Positions 44,166 through 54,118 of a stretch of 64,000 nucleotides of DNA are shown here, in pieces. A model generated the notes under the pieces. It searched no databases, was not told where the DNA came from, and saw nothing but the letters and a program-made list of their open reading frames with translations. Made by a program: the position numbers and the translations under genes. Within the stretch, counting starts at the first letter, position 1. Each line of letters begins with the position of its first letter. The stretch comes from Acinetobacter defluvii (GTDB lineage: Bacteria; Pseudomonadota; Gammaproteobacteria; Pseudomonadales; Moraxellaceae): positions 1,488,001 through 1,552,000 of the forward strand of contig NZ_CP029397.2 in NCBI RefSeq assembly GCF_001704615.3, read 5' to 3'.

Positions 44166-45374
44166 ATGCAAATTCCATCGCATTTACAAAATAGCAGGAC
44201 AGGGCAAGCCATACCAAATTCGGCAGGGCATCTGCTCTCAACTTTAAGAACATTTAAAATGGCAGAGTCGAAAACCGTACTCGAAGCGATTGATATTCAA
44301 AAATCATTTGGTTCAAGTCGAGTGTTGGAACACATTAATCTTGACCTAAAAGCAGGTGAGTTTGTGAGCTTTTTAGGTCCATCGGGTTGTGGAAAAACCA
44401 CATTGCTACGCATCATTGCAGGGCTTGAACAGCCTGATTATGGCAAGGTGATTAAGCAAGAGATTGATATTACTCATTTCAATACAGCAAAACGTAAATG
44501 TGGCATCGTATTTCAAAACTATGCGTTATTTCCAAATTTAACTGTGGCGGAAAATATTGCATTTGGTTTGCATAAGAAAGATTGGACAACACAAGAAATC
44601 CAATATCGTGTGAATGAATTATTGCACCTGATTGAATTGCCAAACATCGCTGAAAAATATCCCAATCAATTGTCAGGCGGACAACAACAGCGTGTAGCTT
44701 TAGCCCGTGCCATTGCGCCGAATCCTGATATTTTACTCTTGGACGAACCATTGTCAGCTTTGGATGCTTTGGTGCGTTTAAATCTGCGTCAGAAAATTCG
44801 CAATATTCAGCGTCAATTGAATTTGCCTGCGATCATGGTGACGCATGATCAGGAAGAAGCTTTGAGCATTTCTGATCGTGTTGCGGTGATGAATAAAGGC
44901 GTGATTGAACAACTTGATACGCCACATAATATTTATTACAAACCGCAAACCCGTTTCGTGGCGCAGTTTATTGGTTCGATGAATTTTATGCAGATGGTGG
45001 CAGTCGATGCACATCATTTGAAAATGGATGAGCAATCATTGATTGAATTTCCGCATTTAACATTTGCCAAAGAGGAACATTTTGAAATCGCTTTTCGCCC
45101 TGAAAATGTCAAACTTGTGAATAAAAATGAACCATCGAATGAGTATTTAAATTTAGCTGTTCGTATTGTAAATACTGAGTTTTTAGGTGCAAAACGCCGT
45201 CTATTTTGCGTGATTCAAAATCAAAATGCTTCAGATGACAATGCGTCAGATGAGCATGTTTTACAAGTCGATGTCGATCATCAACAGATGACGATTGTGC
45301 AAGATGACATGTACTTACAAGTGCCAATTCGTGCTTTGCATGTATTTGATGCACGAGGGCGTGCGAGATGTTAA
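44166..45374 (+). CDS. AEP ABC transporter ATPase
   Basis: A 402-residue ATPase (PhnT2-like). Walker A GPSGCGKTT, signature LSGGQQQRVALARA, Walker B ILLLDEPLSALD, and switch histidine MVTHDQEEALS are intact, with a TOBE-like C-terminal domain. Residues 1-31 have no family counterpart, so the ATG at 44259 (MAESKTVLEA) may be the true start. The stop overlaps the permease start by 7 bp. Confidence 0.9.
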   Translation: MQIPSHLQNSRTGQAIPNSAGHLLSTLRTFKMAESKTVLEAIDIQKSFGSSRVLEHINLDLKAGEFVSFLGPSGCGKTTLLRIIAGLEQPDYGKVIKQEIDITHFNTAKRKCGIVFQNYALFPNLTVAENIAFGLHKKDWTTQEIQYRVNELLHLIELPNIAEKYPNQLSGGQQQRVALARAIAPNPDILLLDEPLSALDALVRLNLRQKIRNIQRQLNLPAIMVTHDQEEALSISDRVAVMNKGVIEQLDTPHNIYYKPQTRFVAQFIGSMNFMQMVAVDAHHLKMDEQSLIEFPHLTFAKEEHFEIAFRPENVKLVNKNEPSNEYLNLAVRIVNTEFLGAKRRLFCVIQNQNASDDNASDEHVLQVDVDHQQMTIVQDDMYLQVPIRALHVFDARGRARC

Positions 45375-47083
45375 ACCAATCTGCCGCAGATGCCTTATTA
45401 AAAACACGGACAGCGCATCGTTCTCGTTATTCATTGCGTTCAAGTGCGGTGTTATTTGTCGCAGCGATTTTATTAACCTTGAGTTTGATCGCACCTTTAA
45501 TGGTGTTAATGCAAAGCGCATTTTTAAATGAACAGCATCAATTCGTTGGTTTTGACAATTTTGCTGCTTATTTTTCCAATCCTGCTTTGATCTCATCCAT
45601 TTTTAATTCAATGTGGATTGCGATCACGGCAATGTTGATCACGGTCAGCGTGGCAAGTGTTTATGCTTTTGCATTAACCAATTGCAATATTCGAGGCAAA
45701 GCTTTCTTTAAAACGGTGGCATTTTTACCGATTCTTGCACCTTCGATTTTGCCTTCATTGGCATTGGTGTATTTGTTCGGTCAGCAAGGTGTGTTCAAAA
45801 GCATCATGGGCGAGGTGGAAATTTATGGACCACTTGGCATTTTGATCAGTTATTGCTTTTGGCTATTTCCTGCCATGGTGATGTTGATGATGGGCGCATT
45901 CCGCCATATAGATCAACGCTTGATTGAAGCCTCACATGCCTTAGGAAAAAATACTTTAGAAACCCATTGGGCAGTGACTTTTCCTGCGATTCGCTACGGT
46001 TTAGTCAGTGCCTGTTTGGTGGCATTTACCTACGTCATTACCGATTTCGGGATTCCCAAAGTGATCGGTGGCTCATTCAATATGATGGCGTTAGATGTGT
46101 ATAAGCAGATCATTGGTCAGCAAAATATGAACATGGGTGCGGTGATTTCGATTCTGTTGCTGTGTCCTGCAGTGTTGGCATTCATCTTTGATCGTTATCA
46201 AAGTCGTCGTCAGGAACGTTATCAAAATTTCCAAATTCAGCCTTATCGTCTACGTGCTAATCCTCGCATTGAAAAAGCCTTAACCGTATTTTGTGGGGTG
46301 ATTTCAGGTGGTATTTTACTGATCATCATCACTGCGATTCTTGCCTCATTCATTCGCTACTGGCCTTATGATTTGTCACTGACGTTCAATCATTATCGCT
46401 TTGACTATGTCGATGGTGGCGGTTGGGCAAGCTATTTTAACTCGATCAAATTAGCATTATTCAGCACTGTTTTTGGGACGATGTTAATCTTCATCATTGC
46501 CTTATTCAGCGCACGTTTTAAAGCGCATTCTTTGCTGAAAAATTATATACAAGTCTTGGTGTTATTGCCTTTGGCTGTGCCGGGATTGGTGTTGGGTATT
46601 GCCTTTATCTTGTTTTTTAATGCACCGCAAAATCCTGTGTCTTTGCTGTACGGTACGATGACGCTGTTAGTGATTTCGACCATTATTCATTATTACACTG
46701 TGCCACATATGACGCTGACCCATGCGATTCAACAGATCCCAAATCAACTTGATCATGCAGCACAAAGTTTGGGGACTTCACATTGGACCATGTTCCGTAA
46801 AGTCTATTTACCTTTAACTTTTCCCGCGCTGTGTGATGTGTCGGTGTATTTATTTGTCAATGCCATGACTACGGTTTCCGCTGCGATTTTCCTTTACTCA
46901 CCTGATACCAATTTGGCTTCGGTGGCGGTGCTGAACATGGATGATGCGGGCGATACCGTGGCTGCGGTTGCGATGAGTATTTTGATTTTACTGACATCAT
47001 GTGTCGTCAAGTTGCTGCATTGGTTGCTGACTCGGAAAATGATGGCATCTAGCCAACGATGGCGTGAGCAGACCCATTCATAA
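45368..47083 (+). CDS. AEP ABC transporter fused permease
   Basis: A 571-residue double-length permease (PhnU2-like) with about twelve membrane helices. Each half has the inner-membrane EAA loop: IEASHALGKNTLETHWAVTFPAIRYG in the first half and LDHAAQSLGTSHWTMFRKVYLPLTFP in the second (key residues EAS..LG and AAQSLG). It thus acts as both permease subunits of the importer. It overlaps the ATPase gene. Confidence 0.9.
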   Translation: MLNQSAADALLKTRTAHRSRYSLRSSAVLFVAAILLTLSLIAPLMVLMQSAFLNEQHQFVGFDNFAAYFSNPALISSIFNSMWIAITAMLITVSVASVYAFALTNCNIRGKAFFKTVAFLPILAPSILPSLALVYLFGQQGVFKSIMGEVEIYGPLGILISYCFWLFPAMVMLMMGAFRHIDQRLIEASHALGKNTLETHWAVTFPAIRYGLVSACLVAFTYVITDFGIPKVIGGSFNMMALDVYKQIIGQQNMNMGAVISILLLCPAVLAFIFDRYQSRRQERYQNFQIQPYRLRANPRIEKALTVFCGVISGGILLIIITAILASFIRYWPYDLSLTFNHYRFDYVDGGGWASYFNSIKLALFSTVFGTMLIFIIALFSARFKAHSLLKNYIQVLVLLPLAVPGLVLGIAFILFFNAPQNPVSLLYGTMTLLVISTIIHYYTVPHMTLTHAIQQIPNQLDHAAQSLGTSHWTMFRKVYLPLTFPALCDVSVYLFVNAMTTVSAAIFLYSPDTNLASVAVLNMDDAGDTVAAVAMSILILLTSCVVKLLHWLLTRKMMASSQRWREQTHS

Positions 47084-47209
47084 ACCATTGATAACAGATT
47101 GATCATTCAACATTAACTTCTAAATTTTTAAACCAAATGAATTAAACGCTTGATTTCAGGCGCTTGGGATTCTGCATCCTGAAAAAAGTAAATAAGGTGG
47201 AAAAGTAGC

Positions 47210-48364
47210 ATGAATACAGCACAATTTGACTTAATTATTGTCGGTGCAGGGATTTTAGGATTATCCGCTGCAATCCAAGCAGCAGAGCAAGGACTAAAAG
47301 TACACGTCTTTGAAAAAGATGCGCAAGCTATCGGTGCAACACGTCGTAACTTTGGCATGGTTGGAACATCAACGCTCAGTCGTCCTGATGCGAAATGGCG
47401 TGAATATGCTTTAGCAACCCGTGAATTTTATCAACGAATTCAGGCACACATCGATATTTCATTTCAACAGCGCAACGGCCTGTATCTGGCAAATACGGAA
47501 CTTGAATGGCAAGTGTTAAACGAGTTTGCACAAGTTGCGCCTGATTATCAGATCCCTGTGAGTTTATTGTCTAAATCACAACTGTTTGATCAATATGATT
47601 ATTTAAATCCTGAAACGGTTCTTCGTGGTGGTATGGTATTTCATGAAGATTATTCAGTTGAGCCACATTGGGTTGGTCAGCGTTTATTACAATATGCTGA
47701 AAAAATTGGCGTACAGATTCAATGCAATGCATGCGTGGTACAGACGCAATCGTCACAAGGCATAGCGCAGATTCGTTTGGCAACAGGGCAAACCTTCACG
47801 GCAAATAAAGTGCTGATTTGTCATGGTGAAGTCACGCAATTGCTCTATCCCGATCTCTTACAACAAAAAGGTTTACTGCGTTGTGCCTTGCAAATGGCGC
47901 TCACTAAACCACTCAACGTAAATCTCAATGCGTCGATTTATTCAGGTCTATCGATTTCTCGTTACCCTGCTTTTGAAATCTGTCCGAGCCATCAAGACTT
48001 ACGCAACGAATCACAAATCGGCTTGGTTGAAAAATACGGCATTCACATACTGATTAAACAAAATCAATTTGGACAAATTATTTTGGGTGATAGCCATGAA
48101 TATTATCCAATTGAAGATGTACCACAATTTAATCAACGTGAAGAAATTAACCAATTCATTTCGCAATATTGCAAAGAAAACATTGGCTTGCAACTCCCTG
48201 AAATTGAATCTCGTTGGAATGGTTATTACCTCACCCATCCGACTGAGTTGGCATGCGTGACGGAAGCTGAACGCAATATTTTCCTCGTTAGTGCAATTGC
48301 AGGAAAGGGCATGACCACGGGTGCAGGTTTTATGAAAGAAATGTTAGAAAATTATATTTTTTAA
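47210..48364 (+). CDS. FAD-dependent oxidoreductase of the phosphonate cluster
   Basis: A 384-residue glycine-oxidase-like flavoprotein: IIVGAGILGLSAAIQAAEQG (dinucleotide fold, residues 7-26), FEKDAQAIGATRRNFGM, and AIAGKGMTTGAGFMKEML at the C-terminus. This matches the TIGR03364-type family found beside AEP genes, whose members are thought to oxidise AEP or its N-methyl form to phosphonoacetaldehyde. That role would feed phnX in parallel with phnW. AAGGTGG precedes the start. The stop codon overlaps the second operator. Confidence 0.8.
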   Translation: MNTAQFDLIIVGAGILGLSAAIQAAEQGLKVHVFEKDAQAIGATRRNFGMVGTSTLSRPDAKWREYALATREFYQRIQAHIDISFQQRNGLYLANTELEWQVLNEFAQVAPDYQIPVSLLSKSQLFDQYDYLNPETVLRGGMVFHEDYSVEPHWVGQRLLQYAEKIGVQIQCNACVVQTQSSQGIAQIRLATGQTFTANKVLICHGEVTQLLYPDLLQQKGLLRCALQMALTKPLNVNLNASIYSGLSISRYPAFEICPSHQDLRNESQIGLVEKYGIHILIKQNQFGQIILGDSHEYYPIEDVPQFNQREEINQFISQYCKENIGLQLPEIESRWNGYYLTHPTELACVTEAERNIFLVSAIAGKGMTTGAGFMKEMLENYIF

Positions 48365-48382
48365 TCTGGTTTAAACCAGATT
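48363..48382. promoter_or_regulatory. Probable PhnR operator upstream of phnW-phnX
   Basis: AATCTGGTTTAAACCAGATT, a perfect 20-bp palindrome identical to the core at 42939-42958. TATACT (48387-48392) just downstream could be the -10 box of a phnW promoter, with the -35 region covered by the operator. Confidence 0.8.
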
Positions 48383-48420
48383 GATTTATACTGTATCAAA
48401 TTGAACAAAGGTTAGGCGAA

Positions 48421-49569
48421 ATGAACGCAAAAATTGAACTTGAAAACGAAATTGCAAACCAAGCAGCACAGGAACTTGAGAATAAATATTTACTACTAAC
48501 ACCGGGACCTTTGTCGACTTCGACAACTGTGCGCCGTGTGATGCAACGTGATTGGTGTACGTGGGACAAAGAATATAACGCTTTGGTTCAGAATATTCGC
48601 AGTCGTTTGGTGGGTATGGCGACAGCGCAACCTGAGCAATATAGTGCGGTGTTGATGCAAGGCAGTGGCAGTTTTTCTGTTGAATCCGTCTTGGGTTCTG
48701 TGATTCCACAAGATGGCAAAATTTTAATCATCAATAACGGAGCTTATGGCGCACGTATGGTGCAAATGGCACGTTGCCTGAACATTGATGTGGTGGAATT
48801 ACGCTATCCTGAAATGCAAATTCCTCAACTCGCAGATATTGAAAAAGCGCTTGAAGATGAAAGCATTAGTCATGTGTCGTGTGTGCATTGTGAAACTACC
48901 ACAGGTTTACTGAATCCGATTCAAGAGATTGGACGCATTGTCAAAGCGAAAAATAAAGTATGGATCGTCGATGCAATGAGTTCTTTTGGTGGTGTGCCAA
49001 TGGACATTGCAGAATTAGACATTGATTTCCTGATTTCAAGTGCAAATAAATGCATTCAAGGCGTACCGGGTTTTGGTTTTATTTTGACAAAAATAGAACA
49101 ATTACAGGCATGTAAAGGCTTGGCACGTTCTGTCAGTTTAGATCTATACGACCAATGGAACACCATGGAACAGCAGGGTGGTAAATGGCGTTTTACCTCA
49201 CCAACCCATGTGGTACGTGCATTTTATCAAGCACTGCTCGAGTTGGAGCAAGAGGGCGGTGTCACGGCTCGTTATCAGCGTTATTTGAATAATCAGCAAC
49301 GCCTGTCTACAGGCATGCAAGCACTTGGTTTTGAAATGGTCTTAGATCAAAACACGCCACAATCTCCAATTATCACAACATTCCTTTATCCAAATGAAGA
49401 CGATTTTAGCTTCCAAGCCTTGTATGAAAATCTGAAACAAGCAGGTTTTGTCATTTATCCCGGCAAAGTCACCGATTTAAATTGTTTCCGTATTGGCAAT
49501 ATCGGTGAGGTTTATTTGGATGATATTGAACGACTTTTAACAGCGATTGAGCAATATCGTCAGGCTTAA
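48421..49569 (+). CDS. phnW: 2-aminoethylphosphonate:pyruvate transaminase
   Basis: A 382-residue PLP aminotransferase that converts AEP plus pyruvate to phosphonoacetaldehyde plus alanine. [11 protein letters not shown] near residue 26, [39 protein letters not shown] with the PLP-binding aspartate, and [15 protein letters not shown] with the PLP lysine near residue 217 are all in place. Followed 59 bp later by phnX. Confidence 0.95.
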   Translation: MNAKIELENEIANQAAQELENKYLLLTPGPLSTSTTVRRVMQRDWCTWDKEYNALVQNIRSRLVGMATAQPEQYSAVLMQGSGSFSVESVLGSVIPQDGKILIINNGAYGARMVQMARCLNIDVVELRYPEMQIPQLADIEKALEDESISHVSCVHCETTTGLLNPIQEIGRIVKAKNKVWIVDAMSSFGGVPMDIAELDIDFLISSANKCIQGVPGFGFILTKIEQLQACKGLARSVSLDLYDQWNTMEQQGGKWRFTSPTHVVRAFYQALLELEQEGGVTARYQRYLNNQQRLSTGMQALGFEMVLDQNTPQSPIITTFLYPNEDDFSFQALYENLKQAGFVIYPGKVTDLNCFRIGNIGEVYLDDIERLLTAIEQYRQA

Positions 49570-49628
49570 TTTTATTTTCACAATTTATTTATATATCAAT
49601 TTAATACACAAACTTTTAGGACAAACTT

Positions 49629-50444
49629 ATGAGCATTTCACATTCAGCATTACAAGCAGTTATTTTCGATTGGGCAGGTACGACAGTAGACTTTGGTTCA
49701 CGTGCACCAATTTTGGCATTCATGGCTTTATTTGCAGACAATCAAGTTGAAATTTCAATCGAAGAAGCACGTGCACCAATGGGTTTAGAGAAACGTGATC
49801 ACATTGCTGCCGTGTTAAAAATGCCACGTGTTGCAGAGGCATGGAAACAAGCACTTGGTGCGGAAGTGACTGTTGCAGACATTGACCGTTTGTATCAAGA
49901 CTTTATTCCATACCAATTAAAAAGCATTCCAACCTGTTCAAAGTTGATTCCAGGTGCATTAGAGGCTTTTGCTGATATTCGTGCGCGTGGTGCAAAAATT
50001 GGCAGTAATACTGGCTATGCGTCGATGATGATTGGTCAATTGGTACAAGATGCGGCAGATCAAGGTTATGTACCAGACTGCATTATCACGGCAAGTGATG
50101 TGAAACATGGTCGCCCATATCCTGAAATGTTGTGGAAAAACTTGATTGAACTGGATGTGTTAGATATTGAAACTGTGGTGAAAGTCGATGACACGGTGGT
50201 TGGTATTGAAGAAGGTTTAAATGGTGGTTGTTGGACTGTTGGCTTGGCTGTGAGTGGTAATGAAGTCGGTTTAAGCTTTGAAGAATGGTCTGCACTTTCT
50301 GCAACTGAACAAGCTGGTTTAAAAGGAAAAGCCTATGCCAAAATGAATGCTTCGGGCGCACATTATGTGATTGATAGTATTGCTGATCTACCTGCAGTAT
50401 TGGATGCGATTGAACAACGTTTGGCGAATGGTGAAAAGCCTTAA
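49629..50444 (+). CDS. phnX: Phosphonoacetaldehyde hydrolase
   Basis: A 271-residue haloacid-dehalogenase-superfamily enzyme that splits phosphonoacetaldehyde into acetaldehyde and phosphate. The nucleophile aspartate is in VIFDWAGTTVDFGSRAP, and the Schiff-base lysine in the cap segment GLEKRDHIAAVLKMPRV. SNTGYASMM and VKVDDTVVGIEEG are the remaining HAD motifs. Last gene of the phosphonate cluster, followed by a perfect 30-bp palindrome. Confidence 0.95.
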   Translation: MSISHSALQAVIFDWAGTTVDFGSRAPILAFMALFADNQVEISIEEARAPMGLEKRDHIAAVLKMPRVAEAWKQALGAEVTVADIDRLYQDFIPYQLKSIPTCSKLIPGALEAFADIRARGAKIGSNTGYASMMIGQLVQDAADQGYVPDCIITASDVKHGRPYPEMLWKNLIELDVLDIETVVKVDDTVVGIEEGLNGGCWTVGLAVSGNEVGLSFEEWSALSATEQAGLKGKAYAKMNASGAHYVIDSIADLPAVLDAIEQRLANGEKP

Positions 50445-50464
50445 TTTAATTTTTATTAAAAACA

Positions 50465-50494
50465 GAATACTAACCCATATATGGGTTAGTATTC
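50465..50494 (+). terminator. Terminator of the phnWX transcript
   Basis: A perfect 30-bp palindrome centred at 50479/50480 (arms GAATACTAACCCATA and its complement) followed by T-rich sequence, 20 bp past phnX. Confidence 0.7.
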
Positions 50495-50578
50495 ATTTTA
50501 GATTCTTTGATTTAATTTACTTTATATCAATCAAGAGTTGATTAAATATAAGTATTTGACTTATAAATTAGGCAGCAT

Positions 50579-50869
50579 TTGATTTGGAGGCGTGTTATTT
50601 ACCCATTGAAATATTTATTTTTATTCGCAGCGATAGTGTCACTGCTTATTATAGTGTACAAATCTGATCATGCTGTGGAACCTATGCATAGCAAAAGTAA
50701 AGAAATTAAAAGCTTTCCTAGGTTGGGGACCATACTCACAGAATGTAAGGATGTAGATCCGCCTGAAGGATTGGATAAAAACAAATATTATGATTACTGT
50801 AAATGTGTTAAGAATCCTGTTGATATGCGTAGCAAAGAAGAAAAACGAGAAGTGTGCCGCACAGTGTAA
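50579..50869 (+). CDS. Small membrane-anchored cysteine-containing protein
   Basis: A protein of up to 96 residues with one N-terminal membrane helix (KYLFLFAAIVSLLIIVY) and a short outside domain with four cysteines (LTECKDV, YDYCKCVK, REVCRTV), which could form two disulfides in the periplasm. The start is uncertain: there is no ATG before the helix, only TTG at 50579 or 50606; TTGGAGG (50584-50590) may be the ribosome-binding site. Not recognised. Confidence 0.45.
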   Translation: MIWRRVIYPLKYLFLFAAIVSLLIIVYKSDHAVEPMHSKSKEIKSFPRLGTILTECKDVDPPEGLDKNKYYDYCKCVKNPVDMRSKEEKREVCRTV

Positions 50870-51021
50870 TCTGTCCTAAGTGATACTTTTAGACATTTGA
50901 ACTTTCAAATAAGTGATTTTGCCGTATATAGCCGAAATATTTTATGAAAGATACAATTGTAATTTTATAACAAGCAAAATTTCGGTATGCTGTTCAAGTT
51001 CTTAAGTTGCTCAATGAAATA

Positions 51022-51429
51022 ATGCTGAAAAAAAGTCATTTCATCTTGCTGTTATTTGCTTTGCTGATCTTCCAAAGTCTTTGGAATGTTGCAGCGGCAT
51101 TCTGCGTGCATGAGGAAAAGGCTTTTACTAATACTTCAGCGCAACATTTTGGTCATCATCAAATGACAAAATATTGTCAAAGTGACTTCAAAATCTCAGA
51201 GATACAAAACCATTCCTCAAGTGATTTTTCATTTTTAGAAGATGATCATCAAGATCATTTGCCTTCTTTTAATGCCATGATCTTGGTGGATGAGCAAGAC
51301 AAATTTATTTTTAAATCTAGTCAACTGATTGCATTGATCAATTTTTTCCCTTGGTATAATTTTTATCAATCCCCTGATTTAGCCCAAAATAATCCCCCCC
51401 CTATTTTTGCCCCGCTACAGGTGGGGTAG
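51022..51429 (+). CDS. czcI: CzcI-like heavy-metal efflux accessory protein
   Basis: A 135-residue protein with a signal peptide (LLLFALLIFQSLWNVAAAF), a following CVHEE, histidine-rich HFGHHQMTKYC and DDHQDH patches, and a proline-rich end (NNPPPIFAPLQV). This is the layout of CzcI-type periplasmic proteins at the head of czcCBA operons, with a proposed role in metal sensing. ATG 51022 was chosen over an upstream TTG. It lies 39 bp before czcC. Confidence 0.72.
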   Translation: MLKKSHFILLLFALLIFQSLWNVAAAFCVHEEKAFTNTSAQHFGHHQMTKYCQSDFKISEIQNHSSSDFSFLEDDHQDHLPSFNAMILVDEQDKFIFKSSQLIALINFFPWYNFYQSPDLAQNNPPPIFAPLQVG

Positions 51430-51468
51430 TCAACAGCCCACCACTTTTCATTCATTTAAAAGTGGGGC

Positions 51469-52839
51469 ATGTTCATGTCAAAAAATCAAATTCAACAGCA
51501 GAAATTTGCTGTACATCGTCATAAATTTCGTCTGAAAGCCTTATGTTCTAGCATTTTGCTCACGGTAGTCAGTTCTGTCAGTTTGGCTGAAACCAAAACA
51601 TTATCCTTGGAAAGTGCGATTGAGAAAGTTGAAACGTATCAACAAACACAAAATATTTGGGCAACCCAAACTGAGATCGATCAAGCCAATCTTTCTAAAG
51701 CTAAATTGTGGAAAAATCCACAATTAAATATTGAACAGACAGGTTTTGACTCCAACAAAGAGCAAGAATTTTCTCTAAGTATTTCGCAAGAACTTGATGT
51801 ATTTGGTGTACGCAAAGCCAATCAAAATCTCGCTGTATTTGCTCAAGAAAAAATGCTTTTGGCTCAAAAAATTTATACTGCACAACTCAGACTGACAGTG
51901 AAGTACTTATGGTCACAACTGGCGATTGCCGAGCTTGAAAAAAATATTGTTCAAGCGCAATTGAATGTCAGTGAAGCCAATTTGAATGCCATTCGGAAAC
52001 GTTTTCAAGCGGGCAGCGTAGCAGAAGTTGACTTAAAACGTGCACAGTTAAGCCATACGGAAAATATCCGTTTATTTAAACAAGCAGATTTGCAAGTACA
52101 ACTGGCACAGCAGCAATTGTCCAATATTTGGGGGGCATCTGATAAAACGATTCAGATCCAACTGGCGTTAAATCGTCTTTGGCCTCAAGACAGTTATCAA
52201 AATGTGCAGACTAATTTAGCTGAAAATTATTTTGAAAAATCACGTATTTTACAACTCAAAAATACTCAAGCCCAGTTGGCTTATATTCAGGCTGCAAAAC
52301 GACCAAATCCGACAGTAAGCTTAGGTATGAATCGTACTAAAGCGCCTGAAAATGGCAATGAAAATCAGATCATGCTTGGTGTGAGCGTACCTTTAAATAT
52401 TTTTGATCGTCAGCAGTACGATGTAAAAATTAATCAACACAAACAAGATGCTTTGAATCGTCAGCAAGGTTTTTATGCACAGCAAAATGCCTTACAAGTG
52501 GGCACATTGTTGACGCAATTACAAGGTTTAGAAGCTCAATTTAAAGATGTTGAAAAGACCCAATTACCTCTCGCTATGGAAGTGCAACAAAAAACATTGT
52601 TGGGTTTTAGTGCAGGAAAATTTGCACTGACTGATGTGCAACAAGCCACTTTGCAACTACAAGATATTCGGCAACGTAAAGTTGAGTTGTTAAAAGCAGC
52701 GTGGCAAACGGCGATCAGTGCGGAAAGTTTGAGCTTAGGTATTGAGCCAAGTGTGGTGATGTCAGCAGATGCAATCGCACAAATTAATCAAACACTTTGG
52801 GACAATATCCAAACTTCACCTGTGGTCGGAGAGAACTAA
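51469..52839 (+). CDS. czcC: CzcC-type outer-membrane efflux protein
   Basis: A 456-residue outer-membrane factor (TolC-like) with a signal peptide (about residues 17-40, ending SLAE) and two long helical repeats (for example LAQKIYTAQLRLTVKYLWSQLA and NAIRKRFQAGSVAEVDLKRAQLS). VSVPLNIFDRQQYD is typical of the family. It forms the exit duct of the metal RND pump. One base separates its stop from czcB. Confidence 0.9.
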   Translation: MFMSKNQIQQQKFAVHRHKFRLKALCSSILLTVVSSVSLAETKTLSLESAIEKVETYQQTQNIWATQTEIDQANLSKAKLWKNPQLNIEQTGFDSNKEQEFSLSISQELDVFGVRKANQNLAVFAQEKMLLAQKIYTAQLRLTVKYLWSQLAIAELEKNIVQAQLNVSEANLNAIRKRFQAGSVAEVDLKRAQLSHTENIRLFKQADLQVQLAQQQLSNIWGASDKTIQIQLALNRLWPQDSYQNVQTNLAENYFEKSRILQLKNTQAQLAYIQAAKRPNPTVSLGMNRTKAPENGNENQIMLGVSVPLNIFDRQQYDVKINQHKQDALNRQQGFYAQQNALQVGTLLTQLQGLEAQFKDVEKTQLPLAMEVQQKTLLGFSAGKFALTDVQQATLQLQDIRQRKVELLKAAWQTAISAESLSLGIEPSVVMSADAIAQINQTLWDNIQTSPVVGEN

Positions 52840-52840
52840 G

Positions 52841-54118
52841 ATGCATAACCAGAAAAATTTAAACAAGCAAGCAGGTAAAATATCTCAAGCCGTTTTAATT
52901 GTCATCGCAATCGTGACCACAGTGGTTTTGGCTGCGGTAATCCTATGGCTGAATAAATTTGCTGCAAAAACCGAAGAACATGGACACGCTGAAGGGCATT
53001 CTGAACAAGAAGCTCATGCACATGTTGAAGGTGAAGAAGAGCATGCACATGCTGAGGATGAACATGCGAAAGACGAGCATGCTGAAGCGATCACATTAAC
53101 AGCGCAACAATTGGTAGAACAAGGCGTAAAACTTGCCACAGTTGAACACGGAGCAGTGCGACAACAAGCGAAATATCCTGCCAAATTAACTGTAAATACC
53201 GATCAGCAAGCGCATGTTTCGCCAAGTTTTAATGGGCATGTTGAAGCAGTGTATGTGCAATTAGGACAAAGCGTGAAAAAAGGACAAGTGTTGGCAACTT
53301 TACTTGTGCCAGATTTGGTCGATCAACAAGCCAATTTGAAATTGGAGCAATCCAATTTGGCACTAGCAAAACAAGACTATGAACGTGAACGTCAACTGTG
53401 GCAGCAAGGAATCTCAGCAAAGCAAGATTATCAACGTGCTTATAATGCCTATCAGCAAGCGCAGATTCAGGTACAAGCAGCCCAATCACGTTTGAATGCC
53501 TATGGTGCAGCCAGTTCGAGTCGTGGGCAGTTCCAACTCAAAGCCCCAATTTCAGGGGTGATCAGTAAAAAAGATTTGGTGGTGGGTGAAAATGTGCAAT
53601 TGGCAGATCAGCTTTTTGTGATTGATCAACTGAATCAGTTATGGCTTGAGTTTATTGTTCCGCATGCAGATATTCAACGTTTTAGCCCAAATAGCCAAAT
53701 TGAGTTTGAGTCTTTGCAGTCAGGTACACGTTTTAAAGCTGAAATTCAAAGTTTAAATACCGAAGCAGATGCGCAAACAGGACGTTTACAAGTCCGTGCC
53801 AAAGTGCTGAGTCAAGCGGCTGAATTAAAACCGAACTTGATGGTGAATGTCCTCTTACAACAAGGTTCAGCGCAGGGTATTCGTATTCAAAAAAGTGCAG
53901 TACAGCAAGTCGAAGGTCAAAATGTGGTCTTTGTGGCTGCAACGCAGGGTAAAAATATTGAGTTTTCAGCGCAACCTGTACAGTTAAATACTGAAATGAA
54001 TGATCCTGAATGGGTGAATGTGCTTTCGGGTCTAAAAGTTGGACAAAAATATGCAGCACAGGGCAGTTTCTTACTGAAATCTGAATTGGAAAAAGGCGAG
54101 GCGACCCATGAACATTAA
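52841..54118 (+). CDS. czcB: CzcB-type membrane fusion protein
   Basis: A 425-residue periplasmic adaptor. It has an N-terminal membrane helix (AVLIVIAIVTTVVLAAVILW), then a histidine- and glutamate-rich segment (residues about 45-80, HGHAEGHSEQEAHAHVEG in part) that could bind zinc, and then the HlyD-like barrel, lipoyl and hairpin domains (VSPSFNGHVEAVYVQLGQSVKKGQVLATL). I chose ATG 52841, one base after czcC. It overlaps czcA by 11 bp. Confidence 0.92.
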   Translation: MHNQKNLNKQAGKISQAVLIVIAIVTTVVLAAVILWLNKFAAKTEEHGHAEGHSEQEAHAHVEGEEEHAHAEDEHAKDEHAEAITLTAQQLVEQGVKLATVEHGAVRQQAKYPAKLTVNTDQQAHVSPSFNGHVEAVYVQLGQSVKKGQVLATLLVPDLVDQQANLKLEQSNLALAKQDYERERQLWQQGISAKQDYQRAYNAYQQAQIQVQAAQSRLNAYGAASSSRGQFQLKAPISGVISKKDLVVGENVQLADQLFVIDQLNQLWLEFIVPHADIQRFSPNSQIEFESLQSGTRFKAEIQSLNTEADAQTGRLQVRAKVLSQAAELKPNLMVNVLLQQGSAQGIRIQKSAVQQVEGQNVVFVAATQGKNIEFSAQPVQLNTEMNDPEWVNVLSGLKVGQKYAAQGSFLLKSELEKGEATHEH

